DNA from: an uncultured Bacilli bacterium
GTDB taxonomy: Bacteria > Bacillota_I > Bacilli_A > RF39 > UBA660
Direction: 5' to 3'
Assembly (NCBI GenBank): GCA_947632255.1
Contig: CANROL010000038.1
Coordinates: forward strand, 1 to 8,959
DNA length: 8,959 bases
Made by a program: the position numbers and the translations under genes. This document shows, piece by piece, positions 1 to 6,868 of the stretch. Below the pieces are notes generated by a model. That model was not told the DNA's origin. It saw nothing but the letters and a program-made list of their open reading frames with translations, and ran no database searches. Position 1 is the first letter of the stretch. Every line of letters begins with the position of its first letter.

Positions 1-427
1 CCCCATAGATTTTTGATTCAGGGTCAATAAAGGTTAAAGTTCCAATACCGGTTATAGAATCTTTAACATATAATCCGGTTTTATATACTCCATCACTATA
101 AATAAGTTCTAAAGATGTTTCTTTTTCTTTATTACCTCTTAAATAAGTTATATTTATAATATTAGTATTATTAATACTTTCTTCTATAACTTTAGTTAGT
201 TCCGTAATAGAGTTTACTTGGGTATCATTTATTTTAGTAATAACATCCCCTTCTATTAAATCCGTTGTAGGATAGGTATTATTTATTTTATAAAAACCAA
301 TTATCATAATACCATTATTTTTAATATCAATACCGATAGTATTTCCACCTAGAATAACTTCATTAGAATAGGCTAAAACACTAAAAGGAAAACTTAAAAG
401 CGTTAAAAAAACTATAAATTTTTTCAT
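1..427 (-). CDS. spoIVB: SpoIVB-like sporulation signalling serine protease (5' part; runs off left edge)
   Basis: This gene is open to the window edge and gives 142 residues from an ATG at 427. In sporulating Firmicutes SpoIVB is secreted by the forespore into the intermembrane space and triggers SpoIVFB-dependent processing of pro-sigmaK; it has a PDZ domain and an S55-family serine protease domain. Visible here are a signal peptide or N-terminal anchor (residues 1-20, K-K then a hydrophobic run ending VLAY), a GGNTIGIDI segment like the conserved family motif before the PDZ domain, a PDZ-like region at about 40-110 (LIEGDVITKIND), and the start of the S55 domain (GLYVKDSITGIGTLTFIDP, 118-136). 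The segment carrying the catalytic His lies just past the edge, so catalytic competence cannot be judged. The start is supported by GGTGAT at 432-437. It lies 62 bp behind proS with no clear terminator between, so readthrough is likely. Linkage to xseA/xseB fits the Firmicutes cluster ending recN-spoIVB-spo0A. Confidence 0.85.
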   Translation of the reverse strand, partial: MKKFIVFLTLLSFPFSVLAYSNEVILGGNTIGIDIKNNGIMIIGFYKINNTYPTTDLIEGDVITKINDTQVNSITELTKVIEESINNTNIINITYLRGNKEKETSLELIYSDGVYKTGLYVKDSITGIGTLTFIDPESKIYG

Positions 428-437
428 ACTTATCACC

Positions 438-450
438 ATTATATAGTATG
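438..450 (-). promoter_or_regulatory. Possible -10 elements upstream of spoIVB-like gene
   Basis: On the minus strand, CATACTA (444-450) is followed directly by TATAAT (438-443), then the GGTGAT ribosome site. CATACTA matches the -10 consensus of the forespore sigma factor SigG, which transcribes spoIVB in Bacillus subtilis. No convincing SigG -35 is seen at the normal spacing. A start driven by the TATAAT would begin inside or after the Shine-Dalgarno site, which makes it a poor SigA promoter. This is a weak call from short motifs in AT-rich DNA. Confidence 0.25.
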
Positions 451-489
451 GATAATTTATAGTTTATAATTTTAACAATTATTGGTTAA

Positions 490-1911
490 TTAGTATTGTT
501 TACCAAAATATAAGCGATATTTGGCCGGTTTTCCACAGCAAACACATGGGGTATTTATTTCTTCATCTTCAATTAAACAACGGCTTTTCATACTAAAATC
601 ATCTTTAATTTTGTTTTCACAAGCGATATCACCACACCAATTGGCTTTGATAAATCCTGGTTTAGTTTGGGCAATACGCGTAAATTCAGAATAATCTTTA
701 GCTTCATAAATCATGGAATCCCGTCTTTTTAAAGCTTTATCATACATATCTTGTTGCATAACTTCTAAAATATTATTTAATTTAGAAATTACTTCATCTT
801 TAGGACATCTTATTTTTTCTAAAGTATCCCTTCTTACTATTGTTAACATACCTTCTTCTAAATCTCTTGGTCCTATTTCAATTCTAACCGGATAGCCTTT
901 AACCTCAGCATCCGCGAATTTAAAGCCTGGAGTTTTATTAGAATTATCAACTTTATAACTTAAATTATTTTCTTTTAAAGAATTAGTTAATACTTCTACT
1001 TCTTTAGTTACTAATTCACTATCCCCGATTGAAATAACAATTACTTTTATGGGTGCTATTTTAGGGGGAATAACAAGACCTCGATCATCACCATGCACCA
1101 TGATTAAGGCTCCAATCATTCTAGTTGTAACACCCCAGCTGGTTTGATATGGAGTTTCAAGTTTATTATCTTTATTTAAAAATTCAATCCCAAAAGTTTT
1201 GGCAAAATGGTTACCAAAATAATGACTAGTACCATTTTGTAAAGCAACACCATCATACATCATGGCTTCTAGAGAATACGTAGCTTCCGCCCCAGCAAAT
1301 TTTTCTTTTTCCGTTTTTTTACCGACAATAACCGGGATTGCTAAATATTCTCTTTGAAATTTTTCGTATAAATGAAGCATTTGTAAAGTTTCATTTATGG
1401 CTTCTTCCGCGGTTGCGTGCATCGTGTGCCCTTCTTGCCATAAAAACTCTCTACTTCTTAAGAAAGGTCTGGTGGTTTTTTCCCATCTAACAATGGTACA
1501 CCACTGGTTATATAATTTAGGTAAATCTCGGTATGATTTAATAACCTTTTTATAATAATCACAAAATAATACTTCACTAGTAGGTCTTACACATAATCTT
1601 TCATCAAGTTTTTCTTTACCTCCATAGGTTACCCAAGCAACTTCTGGGGCAAAACCTTCAACATGTTCTTTTTCAATATTAAGTAAAGACTCTGGGATAA
1701 AAAGAGGCATTTGGACATTTTCATGACCTGTTTCTTTAAACATCCTATCTAAAACTTTTTGCATTTCTTCCCAAATCGCATAGCCATAAGGACAAATAAT
1801 CATACTTCCCTTGACACTAGAATAATCAACTAAATTAGCTTTAGTTACAACATCTGTATACCATTTAGCAAAATCAACATCTCTTTTAGTTATATCTTTT
1901 ATTTCACTCAT
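490..1911 (-). CDS. proS: Prolyl-tRNA synthetase, archaeal/eukaryotic-type (class II)
   Basis: The enzyme charges tRNA-Pro with proline in the cytoplasm. The 473-residue product shows class II aminoacyl-tRNA synthetase motifs: a VRPTSE proline/ATP-site loop (108-113), motif 2 (RWE at about 142, then RPFLRSREFLWQEGHT to 163), and motif 3 as HGDDRGLVIPP at about 273-283. An anticodon-binding domain follows from about 287. The C-terminal domain is Cys-rich (C426, C431, C445, C456, C458, C459) and ends in YFGKQY, as in archaeal/eukaryotic-type ProRS with a zinc-like C-terminal domain. There is no room for the INS editing domain of ordinary bacterial ProRS (about 570 residues). The ATG at 1911 is preferred because GAGGA lies 5 nt upstream. 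A TTG at 1929 would add six residues and overlap xseB more, with no better ribosome site. It follows xseB after one base, so it is co-transcribed and probably translationally coupled. Confidence 0.95.
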   Translation of the reverse strand: MSEIKDITKRDVDFAKWYTDVVTKANLVDYSSVKGSMIICPYGYAIWEEMQKVLDRMFKETGHENVQMPLFIPESLLNIEKEHVEGFAPEVAWVTYGGKEKLDERLCVRPTSEVLFCDYYKKVIKSYRDLPKLYNQWCTIVRWEKTTRPFLRSREFLWQEGHTMHATAEEAINETLQMLHLYEKFQREYLAIPVIVGKKTEKEKFAGAEATYSLEAMMYDGVALQNGTSHYFGNHFAKTFGIEFLNKDNKLETPYQTSWGVTTRMIGALIMVHGDDRGLVIPPKIAPIKVIVISIGDSELVTKEVEVLTNSLKENNLSYKVDNSNKTPGFKFADAEVKGYPVRIEIGPRDLEEGMLTIVRRDTLEKIRCPKDEVISKLNNILEVMQQDMYDKALKRRDSMIYEAKDYSEFTRIAQTKPGFIKANWCGDIACENKIKDDFSMKSRCLIEDEEINTPCVCCGKPAKYRLYFGKQY

Positions 1912-1912
1912 A

Positions 1913-2128
1913 TTATTCCTCAACTTCAAAATCTACTAGTTCTTTATTTTCATTTAATATTTTACTTACTTTATCCGAAGCATTTTTTAATTTCTCACTG
2001 CAATATTTAGCTAATTTCATGGCTTCCGTATATTTATCTATTGCACCATCTAATTCAACAGTACCACTTTCTAATTCTTTTACAATAGCTTCTAATTCTT
2101 TTAAAGCATCTTCAAATGATTTTTCCAT
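1913..2128 (-). CDS. xseB: Exodeoxyribonuclease VII small subunit
   Basis: XseB is the small helical subunit of exonuclease VII. It binds the long C-terminal coiled coil of XseA in a multi-subunit complex that degrades single-stranded DNA from both ends. The 71-residue product matches the family length and pattern: SFEDALKELEAIVKELESG, then LDGAIDKYTEAMKLAKYC with a heptad-like helix to about residue 58, and an acidic tail (VDFEVEE). The start ATG is preceded by AAGGA. It begins 4 bp after the stop of the second coiled-coil membrane paralogue and its stop is 1 bp from proS. In most bacteria xseB directly follows xseA; here two unrelated genes (about 1.4 kb) separate them. Confidence 0.95.
   Translation of the reverse strand: MEKSFEDALKELEAIVKELESGTVELDGAIDKYTEAMKLAKYCSEKLKNASDKVSKILNENKELVDFEVEE
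1917..1921 (-). promoter_or_regulatory. Ribosome binding site deciding the proS start
   Basis: GAGGA on the minus strand lies inside the last codons of xseB, 5 nt upstream of the proS ATG at 1911. It favours that ATG over the in-frame TTG at 1929. Confidence 0.6.
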
Positions 2129-2132
2129 AATT

Positions 2133-2825
2133 TTATCCTTCTTCCTTTACTCTTACTCTTTTTATTATATCATCATTTAGATATTCTTGGTTTATTTTTT
2201 CGTTCATTTCTTCGGTTAAAACTTTATTTAAAGCTTTTTCTTTAGATACTAAAACTAATTTAATATCTTCATGAAGAGTTTTAACTTCTTCTTTATCTTT
2301 AGTTAAATCAATATCTTTTAATTTATTAGCAAAACTTTTTCTAATATTTAATTCTTTTTGTAACTCTTTATTTTCCCCGATAAGTTCATTAATTTTAGTT
2401 TGAGTATCAAATAAATTATAATTTTTTAAAATATATTCAATATTCTCACTAAAATTTAGTTTTAAAACTTCAAACGTAATTTTAAAAAAGAAAGCAAGAA
2501 CTAAAGATGTTAAGAGATTTAAACCAACATAACTACCAATTATAAAAATAAGCATGCCAATTCCTAAAACTCTTAAAATAAATTTAAAAGTGCGAACCCA
2601 AAATCTTTTCTTTTTTAAATCACTTAAATCAAAAGTATAATTAGTTAGAACTTTACGAATATAGAATAATTTTTCTAATTCCATTTTATTTTCTTGGATT
2701 TTATTTTCACTTTTTAATAGTTGAGCTTGATTATTTTGCACTAATGCTTCTTTTTCATTTAAATTATTTTCGGCTTTAACTAATAAAATATTTAATTTAT
2801 TTAATAATTCATCATATTTATTCAT
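2133..2825 (-). CDS. Coiled-coil membrane protein of unknown function (paralogue 2 of tandem pair)
   Basis: The family is not recognised. The 230-residue product starts MNKYDELL and has a Lys/Glu/Asn-rich coiled-coil-like region (about 15-60). A hydrophobic block (about 82-122) with charged ends is probably two membrane-spanning segments, and a second coiled coil follows (about 143-212). It ends with a conserved-looking tail (NDDIIKRVRVKEEG). Length, start, ILKNY motif (132-136) and tail correspond to the upstream neighbour, so the two are tandem duplicates that have diverged strongly. An ATG at 2834 is possible, but its Shine-Dalgarno (AAAGG, 2835-2839) would abut it. The ATG at 2825 has correct spacing and gives the same MNKYDEL start as the paralogue. 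The gene overlaps the upstream paralogue by 8 bp and precedes xseB by 4 bp. A structural or scaffold role at the membrane is only a guess. Confidence 0.85.
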   Translation of the reverse strand: MNKYDELLNKLNILLVKAENNLNEKEALVQNNQAQLLKSENKIQENKMELEKLFYIRKVLTNYTFDLSDLKKKRFWVRTFKFILRVLGIGMLIFIIGSYVGLNLLTSLVLAFFFKITFEVLKLNFSENIEYILKNYNLFDTQTKINELIGENKELQKELNIRKSFANKLKDIDLTKDKEEVKTLHEDIKLVLVSKEKALNKVLTEEMNEKINQEYLNDDIIKRVRVKEEG

Positions 2826-3507
2826 TATGACCATCCTTTATTAGTATTCTTTTTATTACTTCATCTTGATCATAGATTTGGGATAATTCTTCATCTAAGT
2901 TATTTTTAATTAAAGACATAACTGCTTGATATTTTTTTTGATATACTAGATTTATTTTATGAGAAATATCTTCTTTTTTATTAGTTTCTTCTTTAATTTC
3001 ATTAGTAATATTTTTTATATCTTCATTCTCTTTTTCTAAAGATTTAGTAATATTTATAATATTATTTTCTAATTCAGTTAATTCTTTTTCAACATCATTA
3101 TAATGATAATTTTTTAAAATTTTGGAGTTTTTAATAGTACCAATAATTCTATTAAAAAGTATAGCTAAAGGGCCAATAGTTAAAATAAGCCAAAGAAATT
3201 TATGAAAAATTAAAGAAAATATTAAACATAACATTAAACCAGCTGATTCGGTAACAAATAAACTGGCAATTAAAATGGCTATTCTAGATAATATTTGTTG
3301 TTTTGGTACTTTAAAAGAATACATTTTTAAAACATTAAATATTTTATTTAATTTTTGTTTTTGTTTATATTGTTTTTCTAACTCTATTTGCTTTTTTGTA
3401 ATATCTTCTTCAAGAGTAGTTTTGTTTTTTGCTAATTCGGTGATGTTTTTAGTTTTTGTTTTGGCAATTAAACTAAGTGAACTAATTAATTCGTCGTATT
3501 TATTCAT
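2818..3507 (-). CDS. Coiled-coil membrane protein of unknown function (paralogue 1 of tandem pair)
   Basis: The family is not recognised. The 229-residue product begins MNKYDELI and has a Lys/Glu/Gln-rich coiled-coil-like stretch (about 20-58). A strongly hydrophobic block (about 73-123; LIASLF..., LMLCLIFSLIF, LWLILTIGPLAILF) is likely two closely spaced membrane helices. After ILKNY (130-134), a second Lys/Glu-rich helical region runs to about 205 and the tail reads DQDEVIKRILIKDG. There is no signal peptide, so the coiled-coil arms are probably both cytoplasmic, forming a membrane hairpin with two arms. The start has a strong AGGGAGG at 3514-3520, 6 nt upstream, and overlaps the end of xseA by 8 bp. 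Position and tight coupling suggest co-expression with exonuclease VII, but a shared function is inference only. Confidence 0.87.
   Translation of the reverse strand: MNKYDELISSLSLIAKTKTKNITELAKNKTTLEEDITKKQIELEKQYKQKQKLNKIFNVLKMYSFKVPKQQILSRIAILIASLFVTESAGLMLCLIFSLIFHKFLWLILTIGPLAILFNRIIGTIKNSKILKNYHYNDVEKELTELENNIINITKSLEKENEDIKNITNEIKEETNKKEDISHKINLVYQKKYQAVMSLIKNNLDEELSQIYDQDEVIKRILIKDGHNE
2835..2839 (-). promoter_or_regulatory. Ribosome binding site deciding the paralogue 2 start
   Basis: AAAGG on the minus strand lies 9 nt from the ATG at 2825 but directly abuts the in-frame ATG at 2834. This favours the downstream ATG, which also gives the N-terminus shared with the neighbouring paralogue. 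Confidence 0.6.
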
Positions 3508-4840
3508 CTAAAACCTCCCTAACTTCCGCGGTAAGTTTACCTTTATGAAGTCTTATATTTATCGTATCATGAGCTTTTAAATTAGTAGCTTCTTTAATTA
3601 TTTCATTATCTTTAGTTACTAACGAATAACCTTTTTCTAAAATATTTAAAGGATTAGCTAATTTCAAAGTGTTTACTATTATATCATATCTATGTTTATT
3701 TTGCAAAATTATATTATTAGTTATATTATAAATATCTTTTTCATAATTAATTAACTTTTCTTGTTTTAAAGCAAATAAATTAAGAGGATTTTTTAAAATA
3801 TATGAATTCTTTAAATTAGTTAAACTAACAGTATAATTATTTAATTTAGTAGTAATATAATTATTTAAATAATCAATATAAGTATCTAGTTTTTGTTCTT
3901 TTATTTCATATAAAGTTAAAGGATTTTTTAAAATATAAGAACTTCTAACGTTATCTAAACGTAGTTTACTTTTATGAAGTAAATTATTTATATATTCATT
4001 TAATCTTATTTCATAAGCATTTAACATATTATTTATTTCAAGCGTGGTTGGAACAGCCATTTCGGCAGCACCAGTTGGAGTTGGTGCGCGCATGTCGGCA
4101 ACAAAATCCGCGATGGTAAAATCTATTTCATGACCAACAGCGCTTATGATGGGAACTCTAGCTTCATAAATAGCCCGGGCTACTATTTCTTCATTAAAAG
4201 CCCAAAGATCTTCAATAGATCCTCCACCCCGACCTACAATTAAAACATCTAAATCATATTTACCAGAATCGGCTTCTTTAATTTGTTTTACAATATCGGG
4301 GGCGGCACTTTTACCTTGAACTAAAGCTGGGAATAAAATAACTTCACTTAGAGGAAATCTTCTTTTAATCGTGGAAATAATATCTTTTATCGCGGCACCG
4401 GTTGGGGCTGTTACAACACCAATTCTTTTAGGTATTTTAGGAATTGGTTTTTTATGATCTTCATTAAATAAACCTTCTTGCGCAAGTTTCTTTTTTAATT
4501 TTTCAAATTCTAAATATAAATTACCTAGACCATCTGGTTCCATTTTATCTACGTATATTTGATATGTTCCTTGGGCCGGATAACAAGAAATACGCCCTTC
4601 CACCAAAACATTCATGCCATCTTCGGGCGCAAAATTAAGACTCATCGCACTAGAATAAAACATGACGGCACTGATGCGGGATGTATCATCTTTTAAAGTA
4701 AAATATAAATGTCCCCGAGTATGATTTTTAAAATTGGATATTTCCCCCCTTAAATAAACCTTTTTTAAATAAGGATTATCATCAAACATCATTTTAATAT
4801 AATTATTTAAATCACTTATTTTTAAATATTTATCTGGCAT
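3500..4840 (-). CDS. xseA: Exodeoxyribonuclease VII large subunit
   Basis: XseA is the catalytic large subunit of exonuclease VII, which acts on single-stranded DNA in mismatch and damage processing. The 446-residue product has the expected layout: an N-terminal OB-fold DNA-binding domain (about 5-100, with RGEISNFKNHTRGHLYFTLKD), then a catalytic domain (about 130-265). Family signatures include GVVTAPTGAAIKDI (141-154), GRGGGSIEDLWAFNEE (203-218) and GHEIDFTIADFVADMRAPTP (236-255). A long C-terminal coiled coil (about 266-390) binds XseB, and the end shows the family pattern NPLNILEKGYSLV. The coiled coil contains an exact 45-residue repeat: S-Y-I-L-K-N-P-L at 301 and 346 and a degenerate TLKLANPL at 391. 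The start has AAAGGGA 8 nt upstream and overlaps the HipA-like gene by 11 bp. Confidence 0.97.
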   Translation of the reverse strand: MPDKYLKISDLNNYIKMMFDDNPYLKKVYLRGEISNFKNHTRGHLYFTLKDDTSRISAVMFYSSAMSLNFAPEDGMNVLVEGRISCYPAQGTYQIYVDKMEPDGLGNLYLEFEKLKKKLAQEGLFNEDHKKPIPKIPKRIGVVTAPTGAAIKDIISTIKRRFPLSEVILFPALVQGKSAAPDIVKQIKEADSGKYDLDVLIVGRGGGSIEDLWAFNEEIVARAIYEARVPIISAVGHEIDFTIADFVADMRAPTPTGAAEMAVPTTLEINNMLNAYEIRLNEYINNLLHKSKLRLDNVRSSYILKNPLTLYEIKEQKLDTYIDYLNNYITTKLNNYTVSLTNLKNSYILKNPLNLFALKQEKLINYEKDIYNITNNIILQNKHRYDIIVNTLKLANPLNILEKGYSLVTKDNEIIKEATNLKAHDTINIRLHKGKLTAEVREVLDE

Positions 4841-5636
4841 GATTATATTCCCTTTCTACTTGTTCTAAAATTTGATAATTATAAGCATAAATATTTTTTA
4901 ATTCTTCTAAATTAGATAACTTAATTGTTTTAACTCCATCAACTGTAATAACATTTATTTCTTTTAGAGAGTCTACTATATCATTAAATATTTCTAAAGA
5001 TAACTTATCTAATAACATACTTAAATAGTCTTTATAATTAGGATAATTCGTAATAAATGAAGTTAAATTATCTTTTATAAATTGAGGTTTATCTTCAATT
5101 ATCGGAGTAAAAAATCCTTTGTAGGAGGTTAGACCACAATAATTCATGATTGATTCCTCATCAACTAAGTTAGCATCTAATATACTTTCATTATCTAAAA
5201 TAGCAATATTGGTATTATTAATAATTCCCCAGTTACAATTATGACGATCAAAATTAGCTAATAATAAATCAAATAAAAATAATGATATTAAATCTTGTTC
5301 TAAAGATATATTATACATATTATTTAAATTTAAATATAAAATTATTTGATATAAAGAACCATTGATAAAATCAGTAATACCAATATTTCTAGCCGTGGTA
5401 AATTTTCCTATTTCATTTAAGTCTTTACTAAGTAAATAGTAAGAACCTAAAGCTTCAACAACTTGAAACTCTGGACATATTAAATTAAATAAAGGAGCTA
5501 ACTTAGAACCAATTAATTCTCTTACAATTTGTTTTTCATTTACTTTTTTTATATAATATGAACCAATAGATAAATCAACTTTTTTAGGATAACCTAAATA
5601 TTTAATAGTATCAATATCTTCTTTAGTTAGTTTCAT
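4830..5636 (-). CDS. HipA-like kinase-fold protein
   Basis: The 268-residue product resembles the catalytic half of HipA-type Ser/Thr kinases. Visible pieces are SYYIKK (26-31) as a possible ATP-lysine strand, RELIGSKLAPLF (39-50) as the following helix with E40, and YYLLSKDL (66-73) as a hinge-like strand. The catalytic-loop-like segment LLLANFDRHNCNWGII (124-139) has D130, R131, H132 and N135, and AILDNES (145-151) has D148 in the metal-binding position. It is shorter than full HipA (about 440 residues) and lacks a recognisable N-terminal HipA subdomain, so it fits the short HipA-like or CotH/PI3K-like proteins of Firmicutes. No HipB-like helix-turn-helix gene lies beside it, which argues against a standard toxin-antitoxin pair. 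The start codon overlaps the nusB stop as ATGA and has only a weak Shine-Dalgarno, so translation is probably coupled. Substrate unknown. Confidence 0.7.
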   Translation of the reverse strand: MKLTKEDIDTIKYLGYPKKVDLSIGSYYIKKVNEKQIVRELIGSKLAPLFNLICPEFQVVEALGSYYLLSKDLNEIGKFTTARNIGITDFINGSLYQIILYLNLNNMYNISLEQDLISLFLFDLLLANFDRHNCNWGIINNTNIAILDNESILDANLVDEESIMNYCGLTSYKGFFTPIIEDKPQFIKDNLTSFITNYPNYKDYLSMLLDKLSLEIFNDIVDSLKEINVITVDGVKTIKLSNLEELKNIYAYNYQILEQVEREYNHAR

Positions 5637-6028
5637 TCTTTAATATACCTATCTAAAACTGCATTAATAATCTTTTTTACGGCCTCATCACTATATTTTT
5701 TAGCTAAATTAAGGGCTTCATTAATAACAACAATATCAGGTGTATCAGTATATTTAAGTTCAAATAAAGCTAAACGTAATATAGAAGCACCTGTTTTATC
5801 TAAGCGATCTATTTGCCAATCAATCATTAATTTATTAGCAATACCATCTAATTCATCTTGATATGTTGTAACTCCATAAACTAAATCTTTAACAAAATCA
5901 TTTTCAATTTCTAAATTTGTTTTGATAAGTTCATCTAAATTACAAGGAACATTATTACTATTCATTAAATCATATTGATATAAAATAATCATAGCTTTTT
6001 CTCTTAATTCACTTCTTGTTAATGTCAT
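5633..6028 (-). CDS. nusB: Transcription antitermination factor NusB
   Basis: NusB is a small all-helical protein that binds boxA RNA with NusE (ribosomal protein S10) during rRNA antitermination. The 131-residue length is normal. Family features are RSELREKAMIILYQYDL (5-21), an FVKDLVYGV helix (45-53), WQIDRLDKTGASILRLALFEL (71-91), and PDIVVINEALNLAKKYSDE followed by IINAVLD (97-126). The usual FVNGVLD is altered to IINAVLD here, a mild change. The start ATG has AGGTGA (6035-6040) and lies directly downstream of a good promoter, which makes it the first gene of the operon. It ends in TGA overlapping the next start as ATGA, which also shows that UGA is a stop in this organism. Confidence 0.96.
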   Translation of the reverse strand: MTLTRSELREKAMIILYQYDLMNSNNVPCNLDELIKTNLEIENDFVKDLVYGVTTYQDELDGIANKLMIDWQIDRLDKTGASILRLALFELKYTDTPDIVVINEALNLAKKYSDEAVKKIINAVLDRYIKE

Positions 6029-6047
6029 AAATCTTCACCTGTCATTA

Positions 6048-6076
6048 ATTATAGTATAATTTAGATAAGATAGCAA
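6048..6076 (-). promoter_or_regulatory. SigA-type promoter of the nusB-xseA-proS operon
   Basis: On the minus strand, TTGCTA (6071-6076) and TATAAT (6048-6053) are separated by 17 bp. This predicts transcription starting near 6041, so the leader before nusB is only about 13 nt and holds little more than the AGGTGA ribosome site. The -10 is perfect and the -35 weak. Confidence 0.65.
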
Positions 6077-6105
6077 CGAATTAAGATGCACTTTTTTTAT
6101 TTTTT

Positions 6106-6138
6106 AAAAAGAAAAAGATAGCTTTTAAAACACTATCT
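6106..6138 (-). terminator. Intrinsic terminator after the 242-residue gene
   Basis: On the minus strand, AGATAG (6133-6138) pairs with CTATCT (6116-6121) across an 11-nt loop, followed by CTTTTTCTTTTT-like T-rich sequence at 6106-6116. The stem includes the TAG stop codon. The 6-bp AT-rich stem is weak, but the position is right: it separates this unit from the nusB promoter. Confidence 0.55.
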
Positions 6139-6861
6139 ACTATTATCTTTTTTTAATTCTAATACTTGAACTACTTCTTTATCTAAATATATAGAATTAT
6201 TTATATCTTTAACAAATTTTTCTTTTTGAGCTTGGGCAATACTATTGCATACTTGCTTTCTTTTTAAAATGAAATCATTTAAAGAAGCATAGGTATTTAA
6301 GTCAATTATTTCGGTAACTTTAGGAAAATCTTCACCTTTAAATAATTTATTAGCTCTAATTGTACCATCTAAATTAATCACAGCATAATATCTTTCTTGA
6401 AAATTAAAATTCTGTTTTTCAGGATTATGAAACATCGCATCATATATAGCATTATTATAAACATAACTATAATTATCTGAGTTTATATCTAAAGAAACTA
6501 ATATACCTTGAAAGTTATTTAAAATTATTTCATCATAATAAATATTATTCCATATACCTTCAGGGATTATAAATTTAGCTGTTTTATAATTATATATAGC
6601 CCGTACTCCGGCTTCACAAATTCTTACTAAATCAGTTGTTCCAGGTATAATAGATATATAATTTTCTAAAAGAATGGATGACTCAAATTTAGTAACTTCT
6701 TCTAAAGCATTATTATTTAATCGATAATGAATAAATTCCCCAATATAATTAGGTCCTTTTCTAAAAATAGCTATAGCGTTTTTAGCATCTAAAATGAAAT
6801 ATTGCATTGGTTTTTCTTTTTTTAGCAATTTTATTAATTGTTTTTCTTCTATATTTTTCAA
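6133..6861 (-). CDS. Protein of unknown function, TTG start
   Basis: The family is not recognised. The 242-residue product is soluble, with no signal peptide or membrane segment. The N-terminus is Lys-rich (KNIEEKQLIKLLKKEK), the middle is rich in aromatic and beta-prone residues (about 19-190), and the C-terminus is a Lys/Glu helical stretch (about 195-238). Short pieces such as AIYNYKTAKFIIPEGIWNNI and YYAVINLDGTIRANKLF loosely recall degenerate WG-type beta repeats, which is a weak resemblance only. The start is TTG, supported by AAAGGAGA 7 nt upstream; the first in-frame ATG is 18 codons later without comparable support. It has its own extended -10 promoter and a terminator, so it is probably monocistronic. 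It is read the same way as its neighbours, and base composition looks the same. Confidence 0.78.
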   Translation of the reverse strand: MKNIEEKQLIKLLKKEKPMQYFILDAKNAIAIFRKGPNYIGEFIHYRLNNNALEEVTKFESSILLENYISIIPGTTDLVRICEAGVRAIYNYKTAKFIIPEGIWNNIYYDEIILNNFQGILVSLDINSDNYSYVYNNAIYDAMFHNPEKQNFNFQERYYAVINLDGTIRANKLFKGEDFPKVTEIIDLNTYASLNDFILKRKQVCNSIAQAQKEKFVKDINNSIYLDKEVVQVLELKKDNSR

Positions 6862-6868
6862 TTATATC

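Noticed and set aside
428..489. Terminator between proS and the spoIVB-like gene
   Set aside because: Only A/T-rich sequence without a stable hairpin or a T-run in the right place.
713..895. Plus-strand open frame of about 60 codons
   Set aside because: It lies wholly antisense inside proS, lacks a ribosome site, and its content is just the shadow of a conserved gene.
3275..3511. Plus-strand open frame of about 78 codons, Phe/Cys-rich
   Set aside because: It is antisense to paralogue 1; the hydrophobic look comes from the complement of Lys-rich codons. No ribosome site.
4830..6028. hipBA-type toxin-antitoxin pair
   Set aside because: The gene beside the HipA-like protein is clearly NusB, not a helix-turn-helix antitoxin.
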